64,000 bases of DNA from Vibrio lentus (GTDB lineage: Bacteria; Pseudomonadota; Gammaproteobacteria; Enterobacterales; Vibrionaceae): NCBI RefSeq assembly GCF_030409755.1, contig NZ_JAUFQE010000002.1, positions 2,976,001 to 3,040,000 on the forward strand, written 5' to 3'. This document shows positions 26,108 through 36,254 of the stretch, in pieces. Position 1 is the first letter of the stretch. Every line of letters starts with the position of its first letter. The translations under genes were made by a program, and so were the position numbers. The notes below the pieces were generated by a model that was not told the origin of the DNA, searched no databases, and worked only from the letters and a program-made list of their open reading frames with translations.

Positions 26108-27049
26108 TTAACCTAAGCCAACATCCGCAATACGCTTCTGAATCAACTCACCACACTCCTCTTTTACCACTCTTCTTAACCATTGTTGCGAAGCAGAAGA
26201 ATCGCAGCGCGAGTGCCAGATCAATGAGTAATCAAACGGCATAAACTCGAATGGTAGCGGTTTAACGACTAAGTCATAACGCTCAGCCACCAAGTAAGCT
26301 AAGTCAGCAGGTACAGTGATCACCAACGGCATTCTATCGACAATCGCCAATGCAGCTTCAAGGTGATAAGCACGCAACACCATTTTTCGTGGTTGTTGAT
26401 TGGCTAAGGCATTGTCTAATAAAGCCTTAACACCATCACTGATCGCAATCATCGCGTGCGGGAGTGACACATAGTCTTCAAGGCTTAAAGGCTTATCGGC
26501 TAATGGGTGATTCTTAGATAACAGGCACGACACACCGACCGGCCCCAATACCTCTTGATGAAGTGGTGCAATGCTGCCACTGGGGCGACAAATCGCCATA
26601 TCCACACGTTCGGTGCTGAGCTGTTTAAACAAATGTTCATGCTGCAACGGAGCAAACTCCAAAGAGATATTAGGAGCTTGTTCATAAATCTTAGGCAACG
26701 CATAAGGCAAGATGGTTTGCATCGCGTAGTCAGTGGTCGCAATCAAAAAGCGCTCGCTGCAATAGTAAGGATCGAAATCACTCGGGCTAAGAAGTTGTCG
26801 GAATGATTCTAAAGGTTGATCAATGCGCTGGCTGATCTCGAGTGCTTTTTTGGTGGGAATAAGGTGCTGACCTTGGCGTGTAAACAGGGGATCGTTGAGT
26901 AGTTCTCTTAAGCGCCCTAATACTCGGCTGGTTGCCGATTGGCTTAGGTTAAGACGAAGCGCGGCTTGACTAACACTGCCCTCTTCAATCAATACCTTTA
27001 AGGCGACCAGTAAATTCAGGTCTCTACGATAGATGTCTTCTAATTCCAC
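26108..27049 (-). CDS. LysR-family transcriptional regulator
   Basis: A 313-residue regulator with an N-terminal helix-turn-helix (RRDLNLLVALKVLIEEGS, LSQSATSRVLGRLREL) and effector-binding domain from about 95. The motif set (LNDPLFTRQGQHLIPTKKA) places it near LeuO/NodD-type regulators, similar in build to the one at 538. No divergent structural gene adjoins; the nearest upstream gene is a small membrane protein in the same direction. Its targets are unknown. It converges on acuI, with the terminator of acuI between them. Confidence 0.88.
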   Translation of the reverse strand: MELEDIYRRDLNLLVALKVLIEEGSVSQAALRLNLSQSATSRVLGRLRELLNDPLFTRQGQHLIPTKKALEISQRIDQPLESFRQLLSPSDFDPYYCSERFLIATTDYAMQTILPYALPKIYEQAPNISLEFAPLQHEHLFKQLSTERVDMAICRPSGSIAPLHQEVLGPVGVSCLLSKNHPLADKPLSLEDYVSLPHAMIAISDGVKALLDNALANQQPRKMVLRAYHLEAALAIVDRMPLVITVPADLAYLVAERYDLVVKPLPFEFMPFDYSLIWHSRCDSSASQQWLRRVVKEECGELIQKRIADVGLG

Positions 27050-27205
27050 GCCACTTACCTAGCTGTATACAATTATCATTGGTAACTAAGTTGTTTATAG
27101 CATGCTTTAGATAAAAAAAATCCCGCAATTACGCGGGGAAGCCCAAGAAAATCTGGGGATAGTGTCGGAATGTTGTCGTATTGGAATTTGCTTGTTGTAT
27201 TCGGG

Positions 27206-27391
27206 TTAGTGCTCTTGCTCCTCGGCTATGCCTTGCCAACGGCGCATCTCTACCCAAATACCAATAATCGTTGCTACTATGCCAAAAATTGGCATTAGAG
27301 AGGTCTCTGTCGATGAGCGTAGTACTAACGCACAAAAAGAAATAAAACAGAGAACTGAATAAATTGTTAATCTATCTAATCCTGTCAACAT
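27206..27391 (-). CDS. Small membrane protein, unknown function
   Basis: A 61-residue protein beginning MLTGLDRLT. I chose the ATG at 27391 because AAGGAG lies five bases upstream. Two hydrophobic stretches (about 9-24 and 30-46) suggest two membrane helices, followed by a charged tail EMRRWQGIAEEQEH. I do not recognise the family. The good ribosome site and membrane pattern support a real gene. Confidence 0.65.
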   Translation of the reverse strand: MLTGLDRLTIYSVLCFISFCALVLRSSTETSLMPIFGIVATIIGIWVEMRRWQGIAEEQEH

Positions 27392-27540
27392 CGCCACTCC
27401 TTAGCTAGTTGCCTTTGTTACGAGTTGTTATCAACTTGTTAACTAAGTTATAGGAAATGATTCTGTTTGCCAAGCACTTATTGCATATTTTTTCTGCAGA
27501 CGTATTATTCACTCGTTAGATAGATATAGAGATACAAACC

Positions 27541-27792
27541 ATGACATTCAAACCTGAACTGGCAACCCACACTTTAGAAGCTGAAGGCCTGCGTTGCCCA
27601 GAGCCAGTAATGATGGTCAGGAAGACAATTAGAAATATGCAGGATGGCGATGTGTTACTGGTAAAAGCTGACGACCCTTCGACAACTCGCGATATTCCGA
27701 GCTTTTGTCGTTTTATGGATCATCAGTTAGTCGGCCAAGCGACTGAAGCTTTGCCTTACCAATATTTGATAAGAAAAGGGTTGGAGGCATAA
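27541..27792 (+). CDS. tusA: Sulfur carrier protein TusA
   Basis: An 83-residue SirA/TusA-family sulfurtransferase. TusA accepts sulfur from IscS and passes it to TusBCD-E and MnmA for 2-thiolation of the wobble uridine in tRNA-Lys, Glu and Gln. The active-site cysteine is in [16 protein letters not shown] (about residue 19). It modifies the same wobble base as the MnmE-MnmG pathway. Monocistronic, ending at a bidirectional terminator. Confidence 0.93.
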   Translation: MTFKPELATHTLEAEGLRCPEPVMMVRKTIRNMQDGDVLLVKADDPSTTRDIPSFCRFMDHQLVGQATEALPYQYLIRKGLEA

Positions 27793-27815
27793 GCCTCACC
27801 TCAATATCAAGCATC

Positions 27816-27873
27816 AAAAAAGCCGCTCGTACCTTATGTTCTTCAACAGAACTCAGAGTACGAGCGGCTTTTT
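27816..27873. terminator. Bidirectional terminator between tusA and the small membrane gene
   Basis: Long stem AAAAAGCCGCTCGTAC / GTACGAGCGGCTTTTT with an internal smaller hairpin (GTTCT / AGAAC). It serves both converging genes. Confidence 0.9.
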
Positions 27874-27875
27874 GT

Positions 27876-28130
27876 TTATTCGTTTCTAGATTTATTTTGT
27901 AGATACTCAAGCTGATGCTGAATTTCTCGGATATCTTTTCGCATAGGAATAATATGCGCGACTCGAATCCAAGCCTCTACCGCAAGCCCGGTCATGATCA
28001 TCGAACCAGCCACCATTGGTAGCCACATGTCCGTCAACACCATGCCTAGTAGTGTAAGTGCAAGACCAAAGGTAAATAGATAACTTTGGCTTTGTGGAGT
28101 AATACCCATATAACGCGTCAACATAATCAT
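27876..28130 (-). CDS. Small membrane protein, unknown function
   Basis: An 84-residue protein. Two hydrophobic segments (about 17-32 and 35-52) are followed by a charged, probably cytoplasmic helix (RKDIREIQHQLEYLQNKSRNE). The first residues suggest MLTRYMGIT or MIMLTRYMG as alternative starts. I do not recognise the family. It converges on tusA and shares its terminator. Confidence 0.7.
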   Translation of the reverse strand: MIMLTRYMGITPQSQSYLFTFGLALTLLGMVLTDMWLPMVAGSMIMTGLAVEAWIRVAHIIPMRKDIREIQHQLEYLQNKSRNE

Positions 28131-28281
28131 GCCCTCGTGTTCTTAACTCACAAGGTTAAAATATCATGACAAGTATGACAGTTATATGTCCATTCGCTCG
28201 ATAAACCCCACAATACTGTAAGAGTATGACCTACAACACATTACTCTACTGGTTGAGTATAATAAGACTTAATACTACCGC

Positions 28282-28836
28282 TTAATAGAAAGCCGCTGCG
28301 ATAGCCAAACCCACGAATAACAAGGCCGTGATCTTGCGAATCAGATCAAGAGGCATCTTGTCTGCAGATAACTTACCAATGATCACCACAGGCACATTCG
28401 CCAGCAACATACCAATGGTAGTACCGAGAATGACCCACGTTAATGCATCCGAATATTGAGCCCCTAGAATCGATGTCGCAATCTGAGTCTTATCACCGAT
28501 CTCAGCAATGAAGAAAGCGATAAAACTGGCGACAAACGGCCCTCGGTTCGAGATCTGCTCATCGTCATCTAATTTATCCGGAATCAGAATCCAGCCTGCC
28601 ATCGCAATGAAACTGACCACCAGCACCCACTTAAGTACTTCAGGAGATAAATAATCGGCGACCACAACCCCGAGCCACGCAGCAAGGGCATGGTTGGCAA
28701 TAGTGGCAAAGAAAATAGCCGCAATGATAGGTAACGGTTTTCGATATCGACTGGCTAATAAAAGGGATAACAACTGAGTCTTATCACCGATCTCGGCTAA
28801 GGCGACAGTTGTAATTGAAATTGCTAAAACGCTCAC
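28282..28836 (-). CDS. mneA: Manganese exporter MneA (GDT1/UPF0016 family)
   Basis: Inner-membrane Mn2+ exporter of the TMEM165/GDT1 family. It has 184 residues from GTG at 28836 (MSVLAISITT...); the longer open frame upstream runs into the riboswitch and is rejected as start. The family motif E-x-G-D-K-T occurs twice, as ALAEIGDKTQLL near residue 15 and FIAEIGDKTQIA near residue 110, one in each half of the inverted repeat. Six membrane segments are visible. V. cholerae MneA has the same position beside glyQS. The riboswitch at 28885-29046 predicts induction by manganese. Confidence 0.9.
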   Translation of the reverse strand: MSVLAISITTVALAEIGDKTQLLSLLLASRYRKPLPIIAAIFFATIANHALAAWLGVVVADYLSPEVLKWVLVVSFIAMAGWILIPDKLDDDEQISNRGPFVASFIAFFIAEIGDKTQIATSILGAQYSDALTWVILGTTIGMLLANVPVVIIGKLSADKMPLDLIRKITALLFVGLAIAAAFY

Positions 28837-28884
28837 GACATGCTCATTTGGGATGAGGATTATTATATTTAACCAAAGACAAAC

Positions 28885-29046
28885 CTCGCGCCCCATCCCG
28901 GTTCACGATGCTTGTCTAAGGTCTTGCTAAGCGCCACCAAGGTGGTGGTTGCCTCGAACGCCATGATGATTTTGCATCAATTATGTTGACGAACGAACTC
29001 ATTCAATAGGATATGAATAAGCAAGCTACTCCCCAAAGACCGCGAG
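28885..29046 (-). promoter_or_regulatory. yybP-ykoY manganese riboswitch upstream of mneA
   Basis: On the minus strand the aptamer opens with CTCGCG, then the signature GGGGAGTAGC (29034-29025), has TCAACAT and GCAAGACC elements inside, and closes with CGCGAG pairing to the start (P1). A hairpin ACCACC / GGTGGC lies in the middle arm. These are the hallmarks of the Mn2+-sensing yybP-ykoY RNA, and the gene downstream is a manganese exporter. Confidence 0.82.
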
Positions 29047-29256
29047 ATTTTAATCACCCGTGCTTTCAAACACAAGTGTCAAAGTTATCAAAATATCTAC
29101 TTGTACCGAAAAACAAACATTAAAGGCAAAAAAATCCACTAAACGACATTTTAGACCACTAATTAAACAAGATTACCCCTACTCGCTTTACCAATATCTC
29201 GGTATACTCAGAGGTTATTTTTATCATTCATTTAAAAGAATCGCGCGAACCTGACT

Positions 29257-30171
29257 ATGCAAAAATACGATATCAAAACCTTCCAGGGAATGATCCTCGC
29301 GCTGCAGGATTACTGGGCACAAAACGGTTGTACCATTGTTCAACCACTAGATATGGAAGTAGGTGCTGGCACCTCTCACCCAATGACATGTCTACGTGCA
29401 CTTGGCCCAGAGCCAATGTCTACGGCATACGTTCAACCTTCTCGTCGTCCGACCGATGGTCGTTACGGTGAAAACCCGAACCGCCTGCAGCACTACTATC
29501 AATTCCAAGTAGCTCTAAAACCTTCTCCAGATAACATCCAGGAGTTGTACTTAGGCTCGCTTGAAGTTCTTGGTGTCGACCCACTTGTTCACGATATTCG
29601 TTTCGTAGAAGACAACTGGGAAAACCCAACGCTAGGCGCATGGGGTCTTGGTTGGGAAGTATGGCTAAACGGTATGGAAGTGACTCAATTCACTTACTTC
29701 CAACAAGTTGGCGGTCTTGAGTGTAAGCCAGTAACGGGTGAGATCACTTACGGTATCGAGCGTCTAGCAATGTACATCCAAGAAGTAGACTCTGTTTACG
29801 ACCTTGTATGGAACGTAGCACCAGACGGTTCTAACGTGACTTACGGTGACATCTTCCACCAAAACGAAGTTGAGCAATCAACATACAACTTCGAGCACGC
29901 AGACGTAGATTTCCTATTCACTTTCTTCGACCAGTGCGAAAAAGAGTGTAAAGAGCTACTTGAGCTTGAGAAGCCACTTCCGCTTCCAGCTTACGAGCGC
30001 ATTCTAAAAGCAGGTCACGCATTCAACATCCTTGATGCGCGCAAAGCTATCTCTGTAACAGAGCGTCAACGTTACATCCTTCGTATCCGCAACCTGACTA
30101 AAGCTGTTGCAGAGGCGTACTACGCGTCACGTGAAGCGCTTGGCTTCCCAATGTGTAAGAAGGATAAATAA
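29257..30171 (+). CDS. glyQ: Glycyl-tRNA synthetase alpha subunit
   Basis: Catalytic alpha chain of the alpha2-beta2 bacterial glycyl-tRNA synthetase. It has 304 residues, standard length. Class II features are [38 protein letters not shown] and the motif-3 region [13 protein letters not shown]. Followed after two bases by glyS, so translation is coupled. Divergent from mneA. Confidence 0.97.
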   Translation: MQKYDIKTFQGMILALQDYWAQNGCTIVQPLDMEVGAGTSHPMTCLRALGPEPMSTAYVQPSRRPTDGRYGENPNRLQHYYQFQVALKPSPDNIQELYLGSLEVLGVDPLVHDIRFVEDNWENPTLGAWGLGWEVWLNGMEVTQFTYFQQVGGLECKPVTGEITYGIERLAMYIQEVDSVYDLVWNVAPDGSNVTYGDIFHQNEVEQSTYNFEHADVDFLFTFFDQCEKECKELLELEKPLPLPAYERILKAGHAFNILDARKAISVTERQRYILRIRNLTKAVAEAYYASREALGFPMCKKDK

Positions 30172-30173
30172 TC

Positions 30174-32240
30174 ATGGCGAAGAATTTTCTAATTGAACTG
30201 GGTACGGAAGAGCTTCCACCAACGGCACTTCGTTCTCTAGCAGAAGCCTTTGCTTCTAACTTTGAAGCAGGTCTTAAAACGGCTGAACTTTCTCACGAAG
30301 GCATCAAGTGGTACGCAGCACCTCGTCGTCTAGCACTTAAAGTGACGGCACTGGCTGAAGGCCAAGCAGACAAAGTAGTTGAGAAGCGCGGTCCTGCAAT
30401 TTCTGTAGCATTCGATGCTGAAGGCAACGCGACTAAAGCTGCACAAGGTTGGGCTCGTGGTAACGGTATTACTGTTGAGCAAGCTGACCGCCTGAAAACA
30501 GACAAAGGCGAGTGGCTTCTTTTCAAACAAGAAGTAGCTGGCAAACCTGTTCAAGAATTGGTGATGGACATCGCTGCGAAAGCTCTCGCTGGCCTACCAA
30601 TTCCTAAAGCAATGCGCTGGGGTAACTCAGACATTCAATTTATCCGTCCAGTGAAAACACTGACAGTACTACTAGGTGATGAGCTTGTTGAAGGCAAAAT
30701 CCTAGGCGTAGCTTCTGCTCGTACTATCCGTGGTCACCGTTTCATGGGCGAACAAGAGTTCACAATCGACTCTGCTGACCAATACCCTGCGATCTTAGAA
30801 GAGCGCGGTAAAGTAATGGCAGATTACGATGCGCGTAAAGCGATCATCCTTGCTGATGCTAAAAAAGCAGCAGACGCGGTTGGCGGTATTGCTGACCTAG
30901 AAGATGACCTTGTTGAAGAAGTTACCTCTTTGGTTGAATGGCCAGTGGTGCTTACTGCTAAGTTTGAGCAAGAGTTCCTAAAAGTGCCTTCTGAAGCATT
31001 GGTTTACACCATGAAAGGCGACCAGAAATACTTCCCAGTGTATGACGCTGATAAGAACCTTCTGCCAAACTTCATCTTCGTTTCGAACATCGAGTCTAAA
31101 GAGCCTCGTCACGTAATCGAAGGTAACGAGAAAGTTGTACGTCCACGTCTTGCTGATGCTGAGTTCTTCTTCAACACAGACCGTAAGCGTCCGCTAATCG
31201 ACCGTCTTGCTGAATTAGACCAAGCTATCTTCCAGAAGCAACTGGGTACTATCAAAGACAAAACCGACCGCATCACAGAGCTTGCTGGCTACATTGCTGA
31301 GCAAATCGATGCTGACGTTGAAAAATCTAAGCGTGCAGGCCTACTGGCTAAGTGTGACCTAATGACCTCTATGGTATTCGAATTTACGGATACTCAAGGT
31401 GTGATGGGCATGCACTACGCGACTCACGATGGTGAAGACGAGCAAGTAGCACTGGCACTTTACGAGCAATACATGCCTCGTTTCGCGGGTGACACACTAC
31501 CAAGCACTGGTATTTCATCTGCAGTAGCAATGGCAGACAAGCTAGACACTATCGTAGGTATCTTCGGTATTGGCCAAGCACCAAAAGGTTCTGACCCATT
31601 CGCGCTACGTCGTGCATCACTAGGTGTGCTACGTATCATCGTTGAAAACGGCTACAACCTAGACCTAACCGATCTTATCGGTAAAGCGAAAGAGCTACTA
31701 GGCGACAAGCTAACTAACGACAACGTAGAAGCTGATGTTATCGACTTCATGTTAGGTCGTTTCCGCGCATGGTACCAAGATGCTGGTTTCAGCGTTGATA
31801 TCATCCAAGCGGTACTAGCACGTCGTCCAACTAAGCCTGCTGACTTTGACCAACGTGTTAAAGCCGTTTCTCACTTCCGTGAACTGGAAGCAGCAGAAGC
31901 ACTAGCAGCAGCGAACAAGCGTGTAGGCAACATCCTTGCGAAATTCGATGGCGAACTACCAGCAGAAATCGACCTAACTCTTCTTCAAGAAGACGCAGAG
32001 AAAGCACTGGCTGAGAACGTTGAAGTAATGACGGAAGCACTAGAACCAGCATTCGCAACAGGCAACTACCAAGAAGCCCTAAGCAAGCTTGCTGATCTAC
32101 GTGAACCAGTAGATGCATTCTTCGATAACGTAATGGTTATGGCTGATGATGAAGCGCTTAAGAAAAACCGTCTAACGCTACTGAACAACCTACGTAACCT
32201 GTTCCTACAGATTGCTGATATCTCTCTACTGCAAAAATAA
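30174..32240 (+). CDS. glyS: Glycyl-tRNA synthetase beta subunit
   Basis: Large beta chain (688 residues) needed for tRNA-Gly recognition. The N terminus [13 protein letters not shown] is the family signature. An HD-like domain and C-terminal anticodon-binding DALR-like region follow. Ends at a strong terminator. Confidence 0.97.
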   Translation: MAKNFLIELGTEELPPTALRSLAEAFASNFEAGLKTAELSHEGIKWYAAPRRLALKVTALAEGQADKVVEKRGPAISVAFDAEGNATKAAQGWARGNGITVEQADRLKTDKGEWLLFKQEVAGKPVQELVMDIAAKALAGLPIPKAMRWGNSDIQFIRPVKTLTVLLGDELVEGKILGVASARTIRGHRFMGEQEFTIDSADQYPAILEERGKVMADYDARKAIILADAKKAADAVGGIADLEDDLVEEVTSLVEWPVVLTAKFEQEFLKVPSEALVYTMKGDQKYFPVYDADKNLLPNFIFVSNIESKEPRHVIEGNEKVVRPRLADAEFFFNTDRKRPLIDRLAELDQAIFQKQLGTIKDKTDRITELAGYIAEQIDADVEKSKRAGLLAKCDLMTSMVFEFTDTQGVMGMHYATHDGEDEQVALALYEQYMPRFAGDTLPSTGISSAVAMADKLDTIVGIFGIGQAPKGSDPFALRRASLGVLRIIVENGYNLDLTDLIGKAKELLGDKLTNDNVEADVIDFMLGRFRAWYQDAGFSVDIIQAVLARRPTKPADFDQRVKAVSHFRELEAAEALAAANKRVGNILAKFDGELPAEIDLTLLQEDAEKALAENVEVMTEALEPAFATGNYQEALSKLADLREPVDAFFDNVMVMADDEALKKNRLTLLNNLRNLFLQIADISLLQK

Positions 32241-32296
32241 GCACGAGTGAGACTGTTGCTCTAATTCATGTTCTGAGCAACAACAGGTAAACACCC

Positions 32297-32322
32297 AAAG
32301 GGAAGCGAAAGCTTCCCTTTTT
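32297..32322 (+). terminator. Terminator of glyQS
   Basis: AAAGGGAAGC / GCTTCCCTTT stem with GAAA loop and T-tract. Confidence 0.88.
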
Positions 32323-32442
32323 GTTTTTGTGAACCAAGCATTTGTTTGTAGAGGTGTTATTGATTAACTGAATGAATCAGCACTCAGACTGTAGAGGGCA
32401 TTGTTTGCTATAACTGACCTGTTTATTCAGGGGAAGGGAACA

Positions 32443-34530
32443 ATGAAAAAAACAGTACTCGCGCTTTCAATACTCGCACTCAGCGCATGCAGCCAAACCA
32501 GTGACAACAACCTACTGCTGACGATTGATAACGACACTGTCGTATTTGAATCAACAGGTAAAGGTACCGTAATTGCAGAACAGGAACTCGCTAAAGGTAG
32601 CTATACCTTCTCTATCGGCGATACTCAAAATACCTGTGGTACCAACTTTGCGCTGGCTGAAGAGAGCCGCATCAAATTCAATAAGCCCCTTCGCCTAGAC
32701 GACTGCGCCGAGAAATCCGAAATAGATATTAAAGTCTTTCGCGCTAACACTTATCAATTTACGCTCAACCCACAGACCAATGAGCTGACAGTTCAGATAA
32801 AGCCAAAGCAGCAACAAGTACAAAGCTTTGCTTGTCCGGTTCCTAGTGATCAGCCAACCACTATCGATGTTGCTCAGACCTTTGACGATGGCACCTTAGT
32901 TAGAGATGCTCTTTCAGGCACACAAGCGACTGTAACCAACGGCAGCGTCTCCATGCAGCCAGCAGAAAATAGCCAAGGTGTTCTGCTGCTTGAGAAAGTA
33001 GAACCAGAAACCAAGGCCGATTTTAGTTGGGACAACGCCACGGTTTACTTCGTAATGACCGACCGTTTCCATAATGGTAATCCTAATAACGACAACAGCT
33101 ATGGTCGCAGCCAAGACGGACAAGATGAAATCGGCACCTTCCACGGTGGTGACTTGGCAGGCTTAACCGAAAAACTCGACTATATAGAATCGCTCGGTGC
33201 CAATGCTATCTGGATTACCTCTCCACTAGAGCAGATCCACGGCTGGGTTGGCGGTGGCGATCGCGGTGACTTCAAACATTATGGCTACCATGGCTACTAC
33301 CACCAAGACTGGACCAAGCTCGATGACAACATGGGCACCGAAGACGAACTGAAAACCTTCATCGATACCGCGCACAGCAAAGGCATTCGCGTTGTTTGGG
33401 ATGTGGTGATGAACCACACTGGCTATGCGACACTTGCCGACATGCAAGAGTTCGACTTCGGCAAACTCAACCTTACCGATGAACAAGCTAAACAAACCCT
33501 CGGCGAAAACTGGACAGATTGGCAACCAGAAGCAGGCCAGAACTGGCACTACTTCAATAACTACATCTCTTACAGTGACAAAGAAGCGTGGGAGGAATGG
33601 TGGGGTAAAGCTTGGTTACGCAGCGACATTGGTGCTTATGACTCTCCGGGTTACAACAACCTCACCATGTCTCTGGCACACCTGCCCGATTTCAAAACAG
33701 AGTCGACAGAGACAACCGGGCTGCCTAACTTCTATCGCAATAAGTCCACCAGCGCGACCGATGAACTCAAAACACCTCGTGACCATTTAATCACTTGGCT
33801 ATCAGATTGGGTGCGCGAATATGGTGTTGATGGCTTTAGGGTAGATACAGCTAAACACGTTGAACTCGAAGCATGGGCAGAGCTTAAAGAGAGCACTAAC
33901 CAAGCGCTTGCAGAATGGAAGCAAAACAACCCAGACAAAGCCTTGGATGACTTACCTTTCTGGATGACTGGCGAAGTATGGGCACACAGCGTGGTCAAAT
34001 CAGATTACTTCGCTAACGGGTTTGATTCGATCATCAACTTTGAATTCCAGAGTGATATCGCACCTAAGGCGCTTAAATGCCTATCCGATCTCGATGCTGA
34101 CTACCTGCGCTACGCAGAGAAGATCAACAACGACAGCGAATTCAACGTACTGAGTTACCTATCATCTCACGACACCTCGCTATTCTGGACACAACACGGC
34201 AGTAACTTTGCAAAACAAACCAAAGCTGCAAACGCGTTGATGCTGGCTCCCGGTGCTGTGCAGATCTATTACGGTGATGAAATCGCTCGTGATTTTGGTC
34301 CAACAGGCTCCGACCCAATGCAAGGCACTCGCTCTGACATGCCTTGGGATCAAATCACAGGCGAACGAGCACAACTGTTAGAACACTGGCAAACCCTTGG
34401 CCAATTCCGCCAACGCCACCCAGCGGTTGCTCAAGGCAAGCACATCATCCGTAACAGCAAGGGCTACTATGCCTTCGAGCGCCAATACCAAGATGACAAG
34501 GTGTTGGTTGTGTACACCGGCTCGAAATAA
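32443..34530 (+). CDS. Exported alpha-amylase, predicted lipoprotein
   Basis: A 695-residue glycoside hydrolase family 13 enzyme that cuts alpha-1,4-glucans. The start at 32443 follows AAGGGAA and begins MKKTVLALSILALSAC, a lipoprotein signal with lipobox at Cys 16, so it is probably membrane anchored outside the cytoplasm. Residues about 20-190 form a non-catalytic N-terminal region. GH13 motifs are present: DVVMNH, GFRVDTAKHVE (nucleophile Asp), MTGEVWA (acid Glu) and LSSHDTS. It resembles periplasmic MalS-type amylases. Monocistronic. Confidence 0.9.
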   Translation: MKKTVLALSILALSACSQTSDNNLLLTIDNDTVVFESTGKGTVIAEQELAKGSYTFSIGDTQNTCGTNFALAEESRIKFNKPLRLDDCAEKSEIDIKVFRANTYQFTLNPQTNELTVQIKPKQQQVQSFACPVPSDQPTTIDVAQTFDDGTLVRDALSGTQATVTNGSVSMQPAENSQGVLLLEKVEPETKADFSWDNATVYFVMTDRFHNGNPNNDNSYGRSQDGQDEIGTFHGGDLAGLTEKLDYIESLGANAIWITSPLEQIHGWVGGGDRGDFKHYGYHGYYHQDWTKLDDNMGTEDELKTFIDTAHSKGIRVVWDVVMNHTGYATLADMQEFDFGKLNLTDEQAKQTLGENWTDWQPEAGQNWHYFNNYISYSDKEAWEEWWGKAWLRSDIGAYDSPGYNNLTMSLAHLPDFKTESTETTGLPNFYRNKSTSATDELKTPRDHLITWLSDWVREYGVDGFRVDTAKHVELEAWAELKESTNQALAEWKQNNPDKALDDLPFWMTGEVWAHSVVKSDYFANGFDSIINFEFQSDIAPKALKCLSDLDADYLRYAEKINNDSEFNVLSYLSSHDTSLFWTQHGSNFAKQTKAANALMLAPGAVQIYYGDEIARDFGPTGSDPMQGTRSDMPWDQITGERAQLLEHWQTLGQFRQRHPAVAQGKHIIRNSKGYYAFERQYQDDKVLVVYTGSK

Positions 34531-34559
34531 CCGTTCATTGACATAAAATAGTAGAAACT

Positions 34560-34588
34560 AAAGGGGAAGCTTAGGCTTCTCCTTTTTT
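34560..34588 (+). terminator. Terminator of the alpha-amylase gene
   Basis: Hairpin AAGGGGAAGC / GCTTCTCCTTT followed by T-tract. Confidence 0.8.
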
Positions 34589-34785
34589 GATCACGAAACA
34601 CTCGTCCAATAAGAAAGCAGACACTCATTAGTTAAACTTTATAGAAGTTTTTTTAGTGTTAGAGCATTTGGCGCTATGCGTCGCAAAAACATTGCGGTAT
34701 GTTCAAGGAACACACTGATGGTAGACATAAGGTCTGCCTTAATGACACATAACAAGCAATCACAATGAATTAGGTAAAATAAGTA

Positions 34786-36036
34786 ATGCAGTTCTCTAAG
34801 TTTGGTGAAAAGTTTAATCGATACTCTGGAATCACTCGTTTAATGGATGATTTGAATGATGGCCTGCGCACTCCTGGCGCAATCATGCTCGGTGGTGGTA
34901 ACCCAGCCGCTATCCCAGCCATGCTCGATTACTTTAACCAAGCCAGTGCCGACATGCTCGCCAGTGGAGAGCTCATTGCCGCCCTCGCCAACTACGATGG
35001 TCCACAAGGTAAAGACAGCTTCATTAAGTCGTTAGCGGCGATGCTGAAAGATACTTATGGTTGGGACATAAGCGAGAAGAACATCAGCCTGACCAACGGC
35101 AGTCAAAGTGGCTTCTTTTACCTATTCAACCTATTAGCAGGCCAACAGCCAGACGGATCACACAAGAAAATCTTGCTACCGATCGCACCAGAATACATCG
35201 GCTACGGCGATGCGGGCATTGATGACGATATTTTTATCTCTTACCACCCAGAGATCGAACTGCTAGAAAACCGCCAGTTTAAATACCACGTTGATTTTGA
35301 AAAGCTCAAGGTTGATGACTCGGTTGCCGCTATCTGTGCTTCTCGCCCAACCAACCCAACCGGTAACGTGTTGACCGACGAAGAAGTACGTAAACTGGAT
35401 AAACTGGCGCGTGAAAACAACATCCCGCTACTGATCGATAATGCTTACGGCCTGCCGTTTCCAAACATCATCTTTGAAGATGTGGAACCGTTCTGGAATG
35501 AAAATACCATTCTGTGCATGAGCTTATCTAAGCTTGGTTTACCGGGTGTACGTTGCGGTATCGTGATTGCGAGCGAAGAAGTAACACAAGCTCTGACCAA
35601 CATGAATGGCATTATCAGCCTAGCACCCAATAGTGTCGGCCCTGCAATTGCCAATCACATGATTGAAAAAGGCGATTTACTGCGCTTGAGCAGTGAGGTA
35701 ATCAAACCTTTCTATAAAGACAAATCTCTACGTGCGGTTGAGCTTTTACAAGAAGCGATCGATGACCCTCGCTTCCGTATCCACAAGCCTGAAGGTGCGA
35801 TTTTCTTATGGCTATGGTTTGATGAGCTGCCGATTACCACCATGGAGCTGTACGACCGCCTGAAAGCTCGTGGCGTATTGATTGTTCCGGGTGAATACTT
35901 CTTTATCGGCCAAGAAGACGAGTGGGATCATGCTCATCAGTGTCTACGTATGAACTACGTGCAAGATGATGAGGCGATGCAGAAAGGCATTTCAATCATT
36001 GCTGAAGAAGTGAAAAAAGCTTACTCAGAACAGTAA
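34786..36036 (+). CDS. avtA: Valine-pyruvate aminotransferase AvtA
   Basis: PLP-dependent class I/II aminotransferase that makes L-alanine and 2-oxoisovalerate from pyruvate and valine (transaminase C). It has 416 residues. The start MQFSKFGEKFNRYSGITRLM and GGGNPAAIP are diagnostic of AvtA. Cofactor contacts include ASRPTNPTGNVL and LIDNAYG, and the PLP lysine is in MSLSKLGLPGVRCG. Monocistronic. Confidence 0.95.
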   Translation: MQFSKFGEKFNRYSGITRLMDDLNDGLRTPGAIMLGGGNPAAIPAMLDYFNQASADMLASGELIAALANYDGPQGKDSFIKSLAAMLKDTYGWDISEKNISLTNGSQSGFFYLFNLLAGQQPDGSHKKILLPIAPEYIGYGDAGIDDDIFISYHPEIELLENRQFKYHVDFEKLKVDDSVAAICASRPTNPTGNVLTDEEVRKLDKLARENNIPLLIDNAYGLPFPNIIFEDVEPFWNENTILCMSLSKLGLPGVRCGIVIASEEVTQALTNMNGIISLAPNSVGPAIANHMIEKGDLLRLSSEVIKPFYKDKSLRAVELLQEAIDDPRFRIHKPEGAIFLWLWFDELPITTMELYDRLKARGVLIVPGEYFFIGQEDEWDHAHQCLRMNYVQDDEAMQKGISIIAEEVKKAYSEQ

Positions 36037-36068
36037 CCAGAGCTTTTAGCTTACCGTAGACCAAATAC

Positions 36069-36096
36069 AAAAAGAGCACCTCATTAGGTGCTCTTT
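36069..36096 (+). terminator. Terminator of avtA
   Basis: AAAGAGCACCT / AGGTGCTCTTT stem with a 4-base loop. Confidence 0.85.
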
Positions 36097-36120
36097 CACT
36101 TTTACTTCCCGATAGTTTTT

Positions 36121-36254
36121 GTCACTTGAATACCCTAAATAATTTGGGGTTCAGCTAGGCGACTAGAAAATTCAGCCCTATGAGCATAGGGAACCTATGT
36201 GATTAGGGGGAATTTACGACGTCAACAACGCTGAAGCTTCAAGTATGACGGGTA
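36121..36254. repeat. Vibrio-type intergenic palindromic repeat
   Basis: A non-coding 134-base block between avtA and the Hsp20 gene. It contains a perfect hairpin CCCTATG-AG-CATAGGG (36176-36191) and its outer ends are partial inverted copies (GTCACTTGAA...TTCAGC on the left; TTCAAGTATGACGGGTAT on the right, read inverted as GTCATACTTGAAGCTTCAGC). The right-hand sequence resembles repeats I know from Splendidus-clade genomes. No second copy is in this window, so repeat status rests on recall and on the inverted structure. Confidence 0.55.

Noticed and set aside
28837..28896. Longer N terminus for mneA starting MGREVCLW
   Set aside because: It reads into the riboswitch closing stem and lacks family similarity before MSVLAISITT.
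33226..33998. Overlapping frames within the alpha-amylase gene
   Set aside because: Antisense and out-of-frame shadows; GH13 motifs lie in the main frame.
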